62,795 bases of DNA. Source: a virus. This document shows positions 52,556-59,983 of this stretch, one piece after another (positions within the stretch are counted from its first letter, which is position 1; each line of letters starts with the position of its first letter). Position numbers and translations under genes: made by a program. The notes below the pieces were generated by a model. That model worked only from the letters and a program-made list of their open reading frames with translations, was not told where the DNA came from and made no database searches. Location: IMG/VR virus record IMGVR_UViG_3300010885_011310, positions 1 through 62,795 of that record; one strand, given 5' to 3'.

Positions 52556-54184
52556 ATGAATATAGAAGGAGGCTACTCGCCTAAACAATTAAAGTTCGGT
52601 GATGAGGGAAGAGAGAAACTCATCAACGGTATCACCACGATTGCTAACGCAGTCAAGAGTACATTAGGACCAAGAGGTAACACTGTACTAATTGAATCAC
52701 CCAATCACACACATGGAATTACAGTAACTAAGGATGGTGTGACAGTTGCTAAGGCTGTCGACCTACTAGACCCTGTAGAAAATCTTGCTGTCAAGATGAT
52801 GAAGGAAGCTGCTGACCGTACTGCTACATTGGCAGGTGACGGAACAACGACTGCCATTGTTTTAACTGAAGCATTAGTTAAAGCAGGGAGTGAATTACTA
52901 GCTGACCCAAACATTAATCGTACTGAGGTGCTAAAGCATTTGGTTACGGAGACCAATAAGATTATTGAGTTCCTAGCTGAGAACTCTACACCTGTGAGTG
53001 ATAAAACATTGAACGATGTGGCTATCATCTCTGCTAACAACGACAAGGTTGTAGGCGATATTATTGCTAAGGTATATGGAGAGGTTGGTAAGGATGGGAT
53101 AGTTACTCTTGAGCGTTCGCAGAATGCAGAGACGTACTATGAGACTACCAAAGGTATCAAGGTTGATAGGGGATACCAATCACCATTGTTCATCAACAAC
53201 CAAAAGAAAGACGAGTGTATCTTAGAGGACACATACATATTAGTATGCGACAGCGAGATTAACAATATATTATCGCTAGAGAATATACTAAGACCAATCA
53301 TTGCAGAGAACAAGAAGTTACTTATCATTGCACCATGCTCAACTAATGTGATAAACACACTAGCAGCTAACGTGCTAAAAAATAACTTAAAGATATGTGC
53401 AGTGCCACCACCGTCGTTTGGTTATAAGCAGCATGAGTTGATGCAGGATATTGCTATTGCTGTTGGTGCTAACTATTTCTCAGAGAAAACAGGCGATGAC
53501 TTGTCACTTATCTCATTTAGCGACTTAGGTCACGCTGAGAAAGTAATTGTCGATAGAGACAAGACTGTCATCATTAAAGATGACGAGGACGTTGATACCA
53601 ATCTAATTGACGAGCGTGTTGCTCAACTATGGGATGCACATGAGATAGCAAACAAGAAGGCTGACAAAGATTTCATTAAGAGTCGCATCGCTTCACTATC
53701 AGGAGGCATCGGTGTCATCTATGTTGGTGGCAACACAGACTTAGAGCAGAAAGAATTATACGATAGAGTAGATGATGCTATCTGTGCTGTGCGTTCAGCA
53801 TTGCTAGAAGGTATCTTACCCGGAGGTGGTGCAGCATTAAAGTATATGTCGTTCATCTATGACAATGTATTTGAGAAGTCTGACTTTGAGAGTAAAGAAT
53901 TAAAGGTTGCTGCTCAGATATTACATAAGTCTTTAATCGCTCCTTGTAGACAGATACTTGAGAACGGTGGGTTAAAGATTGAGGATGTGTATACAGATGG
54001 TATCATTACATTCGGTCAAGGGTATGACCTGAAGAACCATAAGTTCGGAGACCTGATTGAGATGGGTGTCATCGACCCAATGAAAGTAACAAAGAGTGCA
54101 CTGCAAAATGCAGTGTCAGTAGCAGTAACTATATTAAGCACAAATGCAATCATCACATTGGCAAGGTCATACGACAGTGAATAG
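52556..54184 (+). CDS. groEL: Phage-encoded chaperonin GroEL
   Basis: The ATG at 52556 follows the promoter; a start eight codons earlier overlaps the promoter spacing. The 542-residue product is full length with all three GroEL domains: nucleotide site LGPRGNTV, KDGVTVAKA, LAGDGTTTAIVL, the VDDA catalytic aspartate region, and EGILPGGGAAL. The C-terminal GGM-repeat tail is missing (ends LARSYDSE), which would change the cavity floor. It starts an operon ending in a GroES gene. It probably folds phage virion proteins or serves when host chaperonin is limiting. Confidence 0.93.
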   Translation: MNIEGGYSPKQLKFGDEGREKLINGITTIANAVKSTLGPRGNTVLIESPNHTHGITVTKDGVTVAKAVDLLDPVENLAVKMMKEAADRTATLAGDGTTTAIVLTEALVKAGSELLADPNINRTEVLKHLVTETNKIIEFLAENSTPVSDKTLNDVAIISANNDKVVGDIIAKVYGEVGKDGIVTLERSQNAETYYETTKGIKVDRGYQSPLFINNQKKDECILEDTYILVCDSEINNILSLENILRPIIAENKKLLIIAPCSTNVINTLAANVLKNNLKICAVPPPSFGYKQHELMQDIAIAVGANYFSEKTGDDLSLISFSDLGHAEKVIVDRDKTVIIKDDEDVDTNLIDERVAQLWDAHEIANKKADKDFIKSRIASLSGGIGVIYVGGNTDLEQKELYDRVDDAICAVRSALLEGILPGGGAALKYMSFIYDNVFEKSDFESKELKVAAQILHKSLIAPCRQILENGGLKIEDVYTDGIITFGQGYDLKNHKFGDLIEMGVIDPMKVTKSALQNAVSVAVTILSTNAIITLARSYDSE

Positions 54185-54203
54185 TGGATACGAGACAGTA
54201 CCG

Positions 54204-54347
54204 ATGTCTTGTGAAGTCTGCGAAAAGAGATGGATAGACATCCTACGCACATCTATTATTAGATGGGCTAATGGTACAGAGGAAGTAAAAGTTATTGATG
54301 AAACGCATTGCCCTGTATGTGGTCATACAAATCAAATCAAAAGATAA
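54204..54347 (+). CDS. 47-aa zinc-ribbon protein
   Basis: The start at 54204 gives MSCEVCEKRW at the N-terminus and CPVCGHTN near the C-terminus, a four-Cys zinc ribbon. It lies between GroEL and GroES genes. Role unknown. Confidence 0.6.
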   Translation: MSCEVCEKRWIDILRTSIIRWANGTEEVKVIDETHCPVCGHTNQIKR

Positions 54348-54535
54348 TTAAATTTATCAAGTTCACAATTGTGTGGGTGGCGTGTAACCTTTCTGTTCCA
54401 TTTTGGATAGTGGGTCACGTCCACCTTACACTAAATGTATATGAAGACATAGTAGAGATACTAGCATCCATGAGTATGAATATAGTAGTAGCTATAGGAT
54501 TTTGGATTAATTGGAAAGAAGAATCAAATAAATGA
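54308..54535 (+). CDS. Small two-segment membrane protein
   Basis: A 75-residue protein with hydrophobic segments near residues 17-40 (FTIVWVACNLSVPFWIVG) and 52-68 (MSMNIVVAIGFWI) and a charged tail. It overlaps the zinc-ribbon gene by 40 bases, so the true start may be internal, and overlaps the GroES start as ATGA. Function unknown. Confidence 0.5.
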   Translation: MPCMWSYKSNQKIIKFIKFTIVWVACNLSVPFWIVGHVHLTLNVYEDIVEILASMSMNIVVAIGFWINWKEESNK

Positions 54536-54789
54536 AACCAATAGGAAAACACATTGTAATCGAATCTAAAGAAGAAAAGATTAAAACAGACTCAGGTCTA
54601 TTGTTATCAGCAGCAGATGCAAGCGACCTACGTTACAAACGAGGTAAGGTTGTTAAACCCGGAACGGAAGTAGAGGTCATCAAAGAAGGTGACGAGATAT
54701 ACTACGACAAGCGTGCAGGATTCACCATGATTATTGAAGACAGACACCTCACTGTTATTCTTGAGCGTGATGTCGTGATTGTCTTATAG
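54532..54789 (+). CDS. groES: Phage-encoded co-chaperonin GroES
   Basis: An 85-residue protein with the GroES plan: KPIGKHIVIE first strand, mobile loop KIKTDSGLLLSAADASDLR, RGKVVKPG, IKEGDEIYYD, and a terminal strand VILERDVVIVL. Together with GroEL in the same operon it gives a complete phage chaperonin system. It ends in a 35-base overlap with the convergent regulator gene. Confidence 0.88.
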   Translation: MKPIGKHIVIESKEEKIKTDSGLLLSAADASDLRYKRGKVVKPGTEVEVIKEGDEIYYDKRAGFTMIIEDRHLTVILERDVVIVL

Positions 54790-55210
54790 AAGCATTCATT
54801 TGCTTGACCATGTTACGATATACCTTATCGGTATATGAGACGTTCTTAAAAAAGATAGGGTTGGATGTAAGGCTTTCAGGAATCTCTTCCCCACTAAGCT
54901 TCTTATAGATTGACCCTATCATACGTCTTCCTTTGTACGAGATTTCGTACAATGCCTTTTTGTTCTTATCTCGTTTACGGAAGACGACTATCCATCCATC
55001 TCGTAATAGCTTATCAAATCTATTTACGTCCCAACTAATAAGTTCATCGAACTCATCGAACTTATCTTTATCAAAATACTTTTCTGAATATAGGAATAGC
55101 AGCACATCTAGTTCTGCAGTTGAGAGTCCATACTTGGCTTTTACAAAATATCTTATGACCCTCCAATACTTCAAGTAGTCATTGCTTGGCGTTCTCTTCT
55201 GATTATACAT
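54755..55210 (-). CDS. Winged-helix (MarR-like) regulator
   Basis: A 151-residue protein with a wHTH pattern: LSTAELDVLLFLYSE as the first helices, WDVNRFDKLLRDGWIVVFRK as recognition helix and wing, and a strand YEISYKGRRMI. It is transcribed from the minus-strand promoter at 55236-55243, back-to-back with the rightward promoter for the small-protein cluster, so it probably controls this divergent pair. Confidence 0.72.
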   Translation of the reverse strand: MYNQKRTPSNDYLKYWRVIRYFVKAKYGLSTAELDVLLFLYSEKYFDKDKFDEFDELISWDVNRFDKLLRDGWIVVFRKRDKNKKALYEISYKGRRMIGSIYKKLSGEEIPESLTSNPIFFKNVSYTDKVYRNMVKQMNASIRQSRHHAQE

Positions 55211-55225
55211 TAAATTAAATTTTCT

Positions 55226-55243
55226 TATTTTTGTACAAAGTTA
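55226..55243. promoter_or_regulatory. Overlapping divergent promoters
   Basis: TATTTTTG at 55226-55233 (plus) faces the gene at 55254. CAAAGTTA at 55236-55243 is TAACTTTG on the minus strand and serves the regulator starting at 55210. The two -7 boxes are 2 bases apart, so the two polymerases should compete. Confidence 0.65.
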
Positions 55244-55253
55244 AACAATAATT

Positions 55254-55655
55254 ATGGCAAAGAAAATTAAATACCCCGACATCCCTATGAGAGATTCGGT
55301 AGTAGATAGATTAAAGAACTCTCCAACTGCTGCTAAAGGAACTGTTGAAGTTAGTTCTGATAATAGTAGTATTGCTAGTGAAACTACTAAAGGAAATAAT
55401 AAAGGAGAGAGAACAAAGTATAAAAGTAAGTTTCAATCTATCGGGACTGTATCAAATGATGATGGTTCAAAGGTACTTAGTTATGATGTACAAAAAGGTA
55501 AAAATAATAAACTAAAAGAAAGTAGTTATTTTCTTGAAATGAAACAAGGAACACGTTCTAAGTTAAATGTACAAAAAGGAAATAGAGAAAGAAACATTTC
55601 GGGTAATCGTGCTGAGAAGAAAGTAGATAGGGTAATTAGAAGAAACAATAAATAA
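55254..55655 (+). CDS. Lys-rich small protein, tandem paralogue 1
   Basis: A 133-residue, highly basic, low-complexity protein starting MAKKIKYPDIPMRDSVVDRL and ending with a basic RAEKKVDRVIRRNNK helix. The next gene is a clear paralogue (KYP-IPM-D-V-DRLKNS at the start, S-YFL-MK-G, and the same basic helix). Possibly a DNA- or virion-packaged protein. Confidence 0.65.
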   Translation: MAKKIKYPDIPMRDSVVDRLKNSPTAAKGTVEVSSDNSSIASETTKGNNKGERTKYKSKFQSIGTVSNDDGSKVLSYDVQKGKNNKLKESSYFLEMKQGTRSKLNVQKGNRERNISGNRAEKKVDRVIRRNNK

Positions 55656-55657
55656 TT

Positions 55658-56071
55658 ATGGCAAAGAAACCAAAGTACCCTAGTATTCCTATGAAGGATA
55701 CTGTAATTGATAGATTGAAAAACTCTTCAACTCCTTCAAAAGATGTAACTGATATTACTTCTGATAGTGTTAGCTATCGTGAGCAAAATAAAAAAGGGAC
55801 AAAATATAAATCAACAACTGTATTTCAAAATCTAGGAACTACATCAGATTCTAGTGGTACTAAGGCTGCAACATTTAGAAATAGTAAAGCTGATTATAAA
55901 GAATCAAAATTACCAAAAACAAAATCTAGTAATTACTTCTTACAAATGAAAGAAGGAGAGGATTCTAAATTAAGAATAGAAAAAAATAAATCAGGTAAAG
56001 ATACTAGAGTTAGAAAAATTTCAGGTGAACGTGCTGAAAGAAAATTTCAAAGAGTATTAAAGAGGTCATAA
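55658..56071 (+). CDS. Lys-rich small protein, tandem paralogue 2
   Basis: A 137-residue paralogue of the preceding gene; the start (KYPSIPMKDTVIDRLKNS), the SSNYFLQMKEGE segment and the C-terminal GERAERKFQRVLKR helix align. The middles have diverged. The start is 2 bases after the previous stop. Confidence 0.65.
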   Translation: MAKKPKYPSIPMKDTVIDRLKNSSTPSKDVTDITSDSVSYREQNKKGTKYKSTTVFQNLGTTSDSSGTKAATFRNSKADYKESKLPKTKSSNYFLQMKEGEDSKLRIEKNKSGKDTRVRKISGERAERKFQRVLKRS

Positions 56072-56077
56072 ATAATT

Positions 56078-56314
56078 ATGAAGCAATCTGATTATTTAAG
56101 TAAACGGAGTATTGATGATAATGGGAATCCATTACCTATGGTATCTGCTGAAGAGAAGATGGCTAGGAAGGATACTATTGATTCTATATTAAAGAAAGCT
56201 AAAGAAGAAGCAGAAGCTAATATAATTGAGAAGCCTGTTAAGGAAAAGAGAACAGCACCAAAGAAAAAGAAAATAACTAAACTAATCATACCAACAACAA
56301 TTATTAAAAAATAA
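56078..56314 (+). CDS. Lys-rich small protein
   Basis: A 78-residue basic protein with an EEKMARKDTIDSILKKAKEEAE helix and a Lys/Pro tail (KRTAPKKKK). Part of the basic protein cluster. Confidence 0.6.
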   Translation: MKQSDYLSKRSIDDNGNPLPMVSAEEKMARKDTIDSILKKAKEEAEANIIEKPVKEKRTAPKKKKITKLIIPTTIIKK

Positions 56315-56318
56315 AAAG

Positions 56319-56696
56319 ATGGCTAAGAAGAATAAAAAAAATGGGAATAAATATCCTGATATTACTTTTAGAGATAAGGATGTAGATAAGATAACTGCAG
56401 GTAGCGATACAACTGTAATAAAAAAACCTTATAGAGTTACAAGTGCAGAACTTAATTCAAAATCAGGTCTTGCAAGTTCTAATACACAGGATTCTACAAG
56501 AAAAAAAATAGCATATAATCTTAATGAAGTTGTTCCTAGCTACCTTAAAAGAAATGCAGAGAGAAAAAAAGAAGGTAAAAAATATATTACTTATCAATCA
56601 ATAACAGGTCAAGGTCCTTCTGAAGACTTATCATACGGATTTAGTAATATTGGAAAATCATTTAGCAGTTCACCAATTAAAAATAAAAAAAAATAA
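56319..56696 (+). CDS. Lys-rich small protein, related start to 55254 pair
   Basis: A 125-residue basic protein. Its N-terminal KYPDITFRDKDVDKI resembles the KYPDIPMRD start of the tandem pair, suggesting a shared short motif. Low complexity and hydrophilic; function unknown. Confidence 0.6.
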   Translation: MAKKNKKNGNKYPDITFRDKDVDKITAGSDTTVIKKPYRVTSAELNSKSGLASSNTQDSTRKKIAYNLNEVVPSYLKRNAERKKEGKKYITYQSITGQGPSEDLSYGFSNIGKSFSSSPIKNKKK

Positions 56697-56700
56697 AGTC

Positions 56701-56874
56701 ATGAAAAAAGAAGTAACAAAAAAACTTATGAAAAAAGCTGCAGGTAAAGCTGTAGAGAATGCAGTTAAGAAAGTTGGAATGAAAACAGTAGCAAAAAAAG
56801 CTATGGGTAAAGCAGCAATCGGAGCAGCAACAAAGAAATCAGTTGCAAATATGTCACCTAAAGGTAAATACTAA
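56701..56874 (+). CDS. 57-aa Lys/Ala-rich, histone-like basic peptide
   Basis: The ATG at 56701 follows the previous stop. The product is an almost pure Lys/Ala helix (KKLMKKAAGKAVENAVKKVG), resembling H1- or HU-tail-like DNA-binding peptides. The stop overlaps the next start (TAATG). Confidence 0.6.
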   Translation: MKKEVTKKLMKKAAGKAVENAVKKVGMKTVAKKAMGKAAIGAATKKSVANMSPKGKY

Positions 56875-57038
56875 TGGTAGGCAAATCAATTTATGAATAT
56901 GGTGGCAAGGAAGTTTATTCTTCTAAGCCTGCAATGATTAAGCATGAGAAATCTGAATCACCTAAAATGGAGAAAGCAGAAAAGAAAATGACTAAGTCAA
57001 AGCCAAAAAACTTAATGTCTAAAAGAGTAAAGAAGTAA
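56874..57038 (+). CDS. 54-aa basic protein
   Basis: The ATG overlaps the previous stop, and TAA is at 57036-57038. The N-terminus SIYEYGGKEVYSSKPAM is followed by a Lys/Met/Glu-rich tail. Coupled translation supports it as a gene. Function unknown. Confidence 0.55.
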   Translation: MVGKSIYEYGGKEVYSSKPAMIKHEKSESPKMEKAEKKMTKSKPKNLMSKRVKK

Positions 57039-57039
57039 T

Positions 57040-57330
57040 ATGGCAAATAAGTCTAGTATGAAATGCAATCGTGTTGTTGCATCAGATAGAGCAGGTAAAA
57101 AAAAAATGGTTAAAGCCTGCGAAAGTGGCAAGGAGAAATTAATTCACTTTGGTGCTGAAGGCTATGGTAATAATTATTCTACTGCTGCACGTAAATCATT
57201 TCGTGCTAGACATAAATGCGATACAGCTAAATCAAAACTTACTGCTAGGCATTGGGCATGTTCTTATTTATGGGCAGGTAAAGGTGGTGCTACAACTAGT
57301 AATCCAAAAGGAAGACAAGGTAAATACTAA
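57040..57330 (+). CDS. Basic HFG/RHKC-motif protein (giant-virus-like family)
   Basis: A 96-residue basic protein with KLIHFGAEGYGNNYSTAARK, then FRARHKCDTAKSKLTARHWACSYLW. The combined IHFG, RHKC and W-x-LW pattern resembles small capsid-region proteins of algal and other large DNA viruses. A structural or DNA-linked role is possible; the conserved Cys/His might bind zinc. Confidence 0.6.
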   Translation: MANKSSMKCNRVVASDRAGKKKMVKACESGKEKLIHFGAEGYGNNYSTAARKSFRARHKCDTAKSKLTARHWACSYLWAGKGGATTSNPKGRQGKY

Positions 57331-57593
57331 TGGCAAGTCAAAAGTTTTTAGGTAGAGGTCAATTGATAAATAGATTGGCAGTACAAGTTGGAGATAAAGC
57401 AACAGCAATAGCTATACTTAAAAAACGTGGTCATCTTAAAGCTGATGGTAAAACTCTTACTGCTCTAGGTCAAAAGAGAAATGCAATGACAGCAGAAGAG
57501 CGTGCAAAAGATAGAGCATCTAAAAAGTTTAATAGACCTGTTAGTGATTTTTCTTACAATCCAAAAACAAATAGTACAAGAATAAAAAAATAA
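57330..57593 (+). CDS. Basic small protein
   Basis: An 87-residue protein with a helix pattern around ATAIAILKKRGHLKADGK and a basic tail, overlapping the previous stop (TAATG). I have seen this pattern in Bacteroidetes phages but know no function. Confidence 0.6.
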   Translation: MASQKFLGRGQLINRLAVQVGDKATAIAILKKRGHLKADGKTLTALGQKRNAMTAEERAKDRASKKFNRPVSDFSYNPKTNSTRIKK

Positions 57594-57597
57594 AACC

Positions 57598-57930
57598 ATG
57601 AAAAAAGAACCAACAAAAAAAACTATGGGTAGAGATTATCCATTGTCACCAACTCCTAGTCCTCAAGATAGTATAGGTTTTTTTCAATCAAAAGCTGCAG
57701 AGTTCTCAAAAAAAGATAATGCTAGAAAAGATTTTGCTAAAAAATTCTCTTCTCTTACTGATTCTACTGAAAAGTATACTGATAAAGTATTTAATGCTGC
57801 TAGAACAATGAGCAAAGAAGATTTAAAAAAAAATAATATTTCAAAAACTCTAACTAATAAAGGTGATACTGTTTATAATTTTAAAAAAAATGGTATGGGT
57901 TTTTCAAGAAAAGTATTTAAAGGAAATTAA
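57598..57930 (+). CDS. Basic low-complexity protein
   Basis: A 110-residue Lys-rich protein with a PLSPTPSPQDSIGFF segment and a C-terminal YNFKKNGMGFSRKV strand. Function unknown; part of the basic cluster. Confidence 0.58.
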   Translation: MKKEPTKKTMGRDYPLSPTPSPQDSIGFFQSKAAEFSKKDNARKDFAKKFSSLTDSTEKYTDKVFNAARTMSKEDLKKNNISKTLTNKGDTVYNFKKNGMGFSRKVFKGN

Positions 57931-57933
57931 ATA

Positions 57934-58122
57934 ATGAAAAAAGTAATTAAAAAAGCAGCGAAGTTTGAATCAAAGAAATCATTGGATGGACCTATGAAAT
58001 TTCTTAAAGGCAATGTAAGTAAGACCACTAAGAAAAAATTTCCTGATGTAAGTGGAGACGGTAAAGTAACAAAGAAAGATGTATTAATTGCTAAGGGAGT
58101 TATAGCTAAGAAAAAGAAGTAG
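57934..58122 (+). CDS. 62-aa basic protein with dockerin/EF-hand-like loop
   Basis: Basic N-terminus followed by FPDVSGDGKVTKKDVLIAKG, whose D-x-S-x-D-G-x-V-x-x-x-D spacing fits a calcium-binding EF-hand/dockerin loop. Seen in other phages as a single loop; function unknown. Confidence 0.65.
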   Translation: MKKVIKKAAKFESKKSLDGPMKFLKGNVSKTTKKKFPDVSGDGKVTKKDVLIAKGVIAKKKK

Positions 58123-58123
58123 T

Positions 58124-58471
58124 ATGCCAAAGGACGCTTGTTATAGAAAAATTAAAGCATCTTATGATGTGTTCCCATCTGCTAGGGCTTCTCAGGCTAT
58201 TGCTAAATGTCGTAAGGCATCAGGCAATGTTAAAAAAACTGAGAAGGGTTCTAGTTTGAAAAGATGGGAGAGTGAGAAATGGCAAGACATTAAAAGTGGT
58301 AAAGCTTGTGGAGCAGGAGGAAAGAATGAATACTGTAGACCAACTAAAAGAGTGTCAGCAAAAACTCCTGTTACTAAATCAGAGATGAGTGCATCTACTT
58401 TGGCAAAGAAGAAATTAGAGAAATCTAAAGTAGGAATGGGTGCTCGTGTTAAATCTATCAAAAAAAAATAA
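58124..58471 (+). CDS. DUF5872-like basic protein
   Basis: A 115-residue basic protein. An N-terminal helix (CYRKIKASYDVFPSARASQA) is followed by SLKRWESEKWQDI, CGAGGKNEYCRPTKRVSAKTP, which matches the DUF5872 pattern (W-x-x-E-x-W, C-x5-8-CRP, SxKTP). The family also occurs in large DNA viruses. Function unknown. Confidence 0.65.
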   Translation: MPKDACYRKIKASYDVFPSARASQAIAKCRKASGNVKKTEKGSSLKRWESEKWQDIKSGKACGAGGKNEYCRPTKRVSAKTPVTKSEMSASTLAKKKLEKSKVGMGARVKSIKKK

Positions 58472-58474
58472 TTG

Positions 58475-58482
58475 TATCTTTG
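58475..58482 (+). promoter_or_regulatory. Bacteroidetes-type -7 box, leaderless arrangement
   Basis: TATCTTTG ends four bases before the ATG at 58487. Confidence 0.6.
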
Positions 58483-58486
58483 CATT

Positions 58487-58636
58487 ATGACAAAATTTCA
58501 AAAATTAAGTAGCAGTATTCAGAAGAAACAGGGATTATCAAAAGCTTCGGCTAATGCTATTGCAGCATCTATTGGTCGCAAGAAGTATGGTAATGTTGCG
58601 TTTCAAAAGAAAGCTATGGCAGGTAAAAAAAAATAA
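58487..58636 (+). CDS. 49-aa basic protein
   Basis: ATG 58487-58489, TAA 58634-58636. The product contains IQKKQGLSKASANAIAASIG and a Lys-rich tail; the KQG-x-S-x-x-x-A-x-A-I-A-x-x-I pattern recurs in phage proteins. It directly follows a promoter. Confidence 0.62.
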   Translation: MTKFQKLSSSIQKKQGLSKASANAIAASIGRKKYGNVAFQKKAMAGKKK

Positions 58637-58637
58637 G

Positions 58638-58796
58638 ATGAAATCAAAAGGACTAGGAGATACTGTTGAAAAAATAACAACAGCAACAGGAATTAAGAAA
58701 GTAGTAGAAACAGTTTCAAAAGCAACAGGTAAAGATTGTGGTTGTGGCAAACGTAAAGATGCACTAAACAGAATCTTTCCATATAAAACAAATTAA
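58638..58796 (+). CDS. 52-aa protein with CxCGKRKDALNRIFP motif
   Basis: The ATG at 58638 is preferred. The C-terminal DCGCGKRKDALNRIFPY motif is common at the end of small Bacteroidetes phage proteins, preceded by a TGIKKVVETVSKATG helix. Possibly a metal-binding end; function unknown. Confidence 0.62.
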   Translation: MKSKGLGDTVEKITTATGIKKVVETVSKATGKDCGCGKRKDALNRIFPYKTN

Positions 58797-58798
58797 AA

Positions 58799-59065
58799 AT
58801 GGCATATCCAAAATTACAAGCAGGTAGAGCAGCAGCAGTTACTCCATCTAACACAGTAAACATTCCAAACGTAGCTACCCAAGATGGTAGTGGAAATAAT
58901 GGTTGTGTTCTTTATGTAGGTGGAGCAGGTACATTAAAAGTTACAACTGTAGGTGGAGACGAAGTTACATTTGTTGGAGTTACTGCAGGTTCTTTTATAC
59001 CTGTTCAGGTACTTAAAGTATTTTCAACAGGAACTTCAGCAACAAATATTATAGCACTTTGGTAA
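58799..59065 (+). CDS. Capsid spike-base-like protein (RCAP_Rcc01079-like)
   Basis: An 88-residue beta-rich protein with SNTVNIPN, GCVLYVGGAGTLKVTT, DEVTFVGVTAGSFIPVQVLKVFSTGTSATNIIALW order. This matches the small spike-base family first noted in a gene transfer agent head. It probably decorates the head or forms the base of a head fibre. Confidence 0.75.
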   Translation: MAYPKLQAGRAAAVTPSNTVNIPNVATQDGSGNNGCVLYVGGAGTLKVTTVGGDEVTFVGVTAGSFIPVQVLKVFSTGTSATNIIALW

Positions 59066-59102
59066 TGGATAATTTAATAATTGGGATTACTATTAGTATA
59101 TA

Positions 59103-59390
59103 ATGACTGTCCACGAGAAGAATAAGTTAGAGTCTATGGCTAATGAAATAGAAGGCATCAAGGCAGATATGTCTGAATTGAAGGTTATGATAAAAGACGT
59201 TCATACTTTATTAGCAGGCAATGCTTCATTCCCTGACCAACGTGGACTTGTTGAAGATTACAACCAAACAAAACAAAAAGTTGAGTCATTAGAGGGTGAT
59301 GTTAAAAAATATAAATCATACTTCTATGCTCTAGTTACGCTAGTAGGATTGGGTATATTAAATTTTATAAAAGATTTATTAGGTAGATGA
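59103..59390 (+). CDS. Holin-like protein with C-terminal membrane segment
   Basis: A 95-residue protein: a coiled coil (residues ~1-70) then one hydrophobic segment (FYALVTLVGLGILNFI) and a short basic end. Its stop overlaps the next ATG (ATGA), and the next gene is a probable endolysin, so a holin or lysis-accessory role is inferred. Confidence 0.6.
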   Translation: MTVHEKNKLESMANEIEGIKADMSELKVMIKDVHTLLAGNASFPDQRGLVEDYNQTKQKVESLEGDVKKYKSYFYALVTLVGLGILNFIKDLLGR

Positions 59391-59845
59391 AAATTAAACT
59401 TATACGTGAGTTCTTTACACCAACAGAAACATTAGGTTCATTATTTATTGATGATAAATTTTTCTGCTATACATTGGAAGATGTTGACAGAGGATTAACT
59501 CAATCAATGGCTTTGGCTGATATTAAATCAAAAAAAGTTAAAGCACAAACTGCCATTCCTTATGGTAAGTATAAAATGATTTTAAATCATTCTAATAGAT
59601 TAAAAAGAATTATGCCATTGGTCCTTGATGTAAAAGGATTTGAGGGTATTAGATTTCATGGTGGTAATACCCATTTTGATAGTGAAGGATGTGTTCTTGT
59701 TGCTAAGCAACGTAATGTAAATAAAGTTCATCCTACTATTAAAAAAATTACAAATTGGATTTACGGTTCAACCTCTGAACAATTTATTGCAAAGATTAAA
59801 GGTCAGCAAAATGTTGAACTAGAGATTATACGGAAAGATGGCTAA
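59387..59845 (+). CDS. DUF5675 protein, probable lysis enzyme
   Basis: A 152-residue protein matching DUF5675: LGSLFIDDKFFCYTLED at the start, AIPYGKYKM in the middle, and FHGGNTHFDSEGCVLVAK, which resembles the H...GC catalytic motif of YkuD L,D-transpeptidases. In phages it sits in lysis cassettes, as here between a holin-like and a spanin-like gene, so a peptidoglycan-active enzyme is likely though unproven. Confidence 0.72.
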   Translation: MKIKLIREFFTPTETLGSLFIDDKFFCYTLEDVDRGLTQSMALADIKSKKVKAQTAIPYGKYKMILNHSNRLKRIMPLVLDVKGFEGIRFHGGNTHFDSEGCVLVAKQRNVNKVHPTIKKITNWIYGSTSEQFIAKIKGQQNVELEIIRKDG

Positions 59846-59981
59846 GTCTAAAGTAGCAGAAGTAAAAGCATTTAAACCTAATAATAAGGTTAGACGCAAG
59901 GGAGTTCACTCTAAGAAGAGTACGAGCAAGTTGGTAACAAGTAAACTCTATACAAAGAAGTATAGAGGTCAGGGAAAATAA
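59838..59981 (+). CDS. 47-aa basic protein
   Basis: ATG 59838 overlaps the end of the DUF5675 gene; TAA 59979-59981. Highly basic (KSKVAEVKAFKPNNKVRRKG), similar in character to the Lys-rich cluster. The next gene starts 2 bases later. Confidence 0.55.
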   Translation: MAKSKVAEVKAFKPNNKVRRKGVHSKKSTSKLVTSKLYTKKYRGQGK

Positions 59982-59983
59982 TT

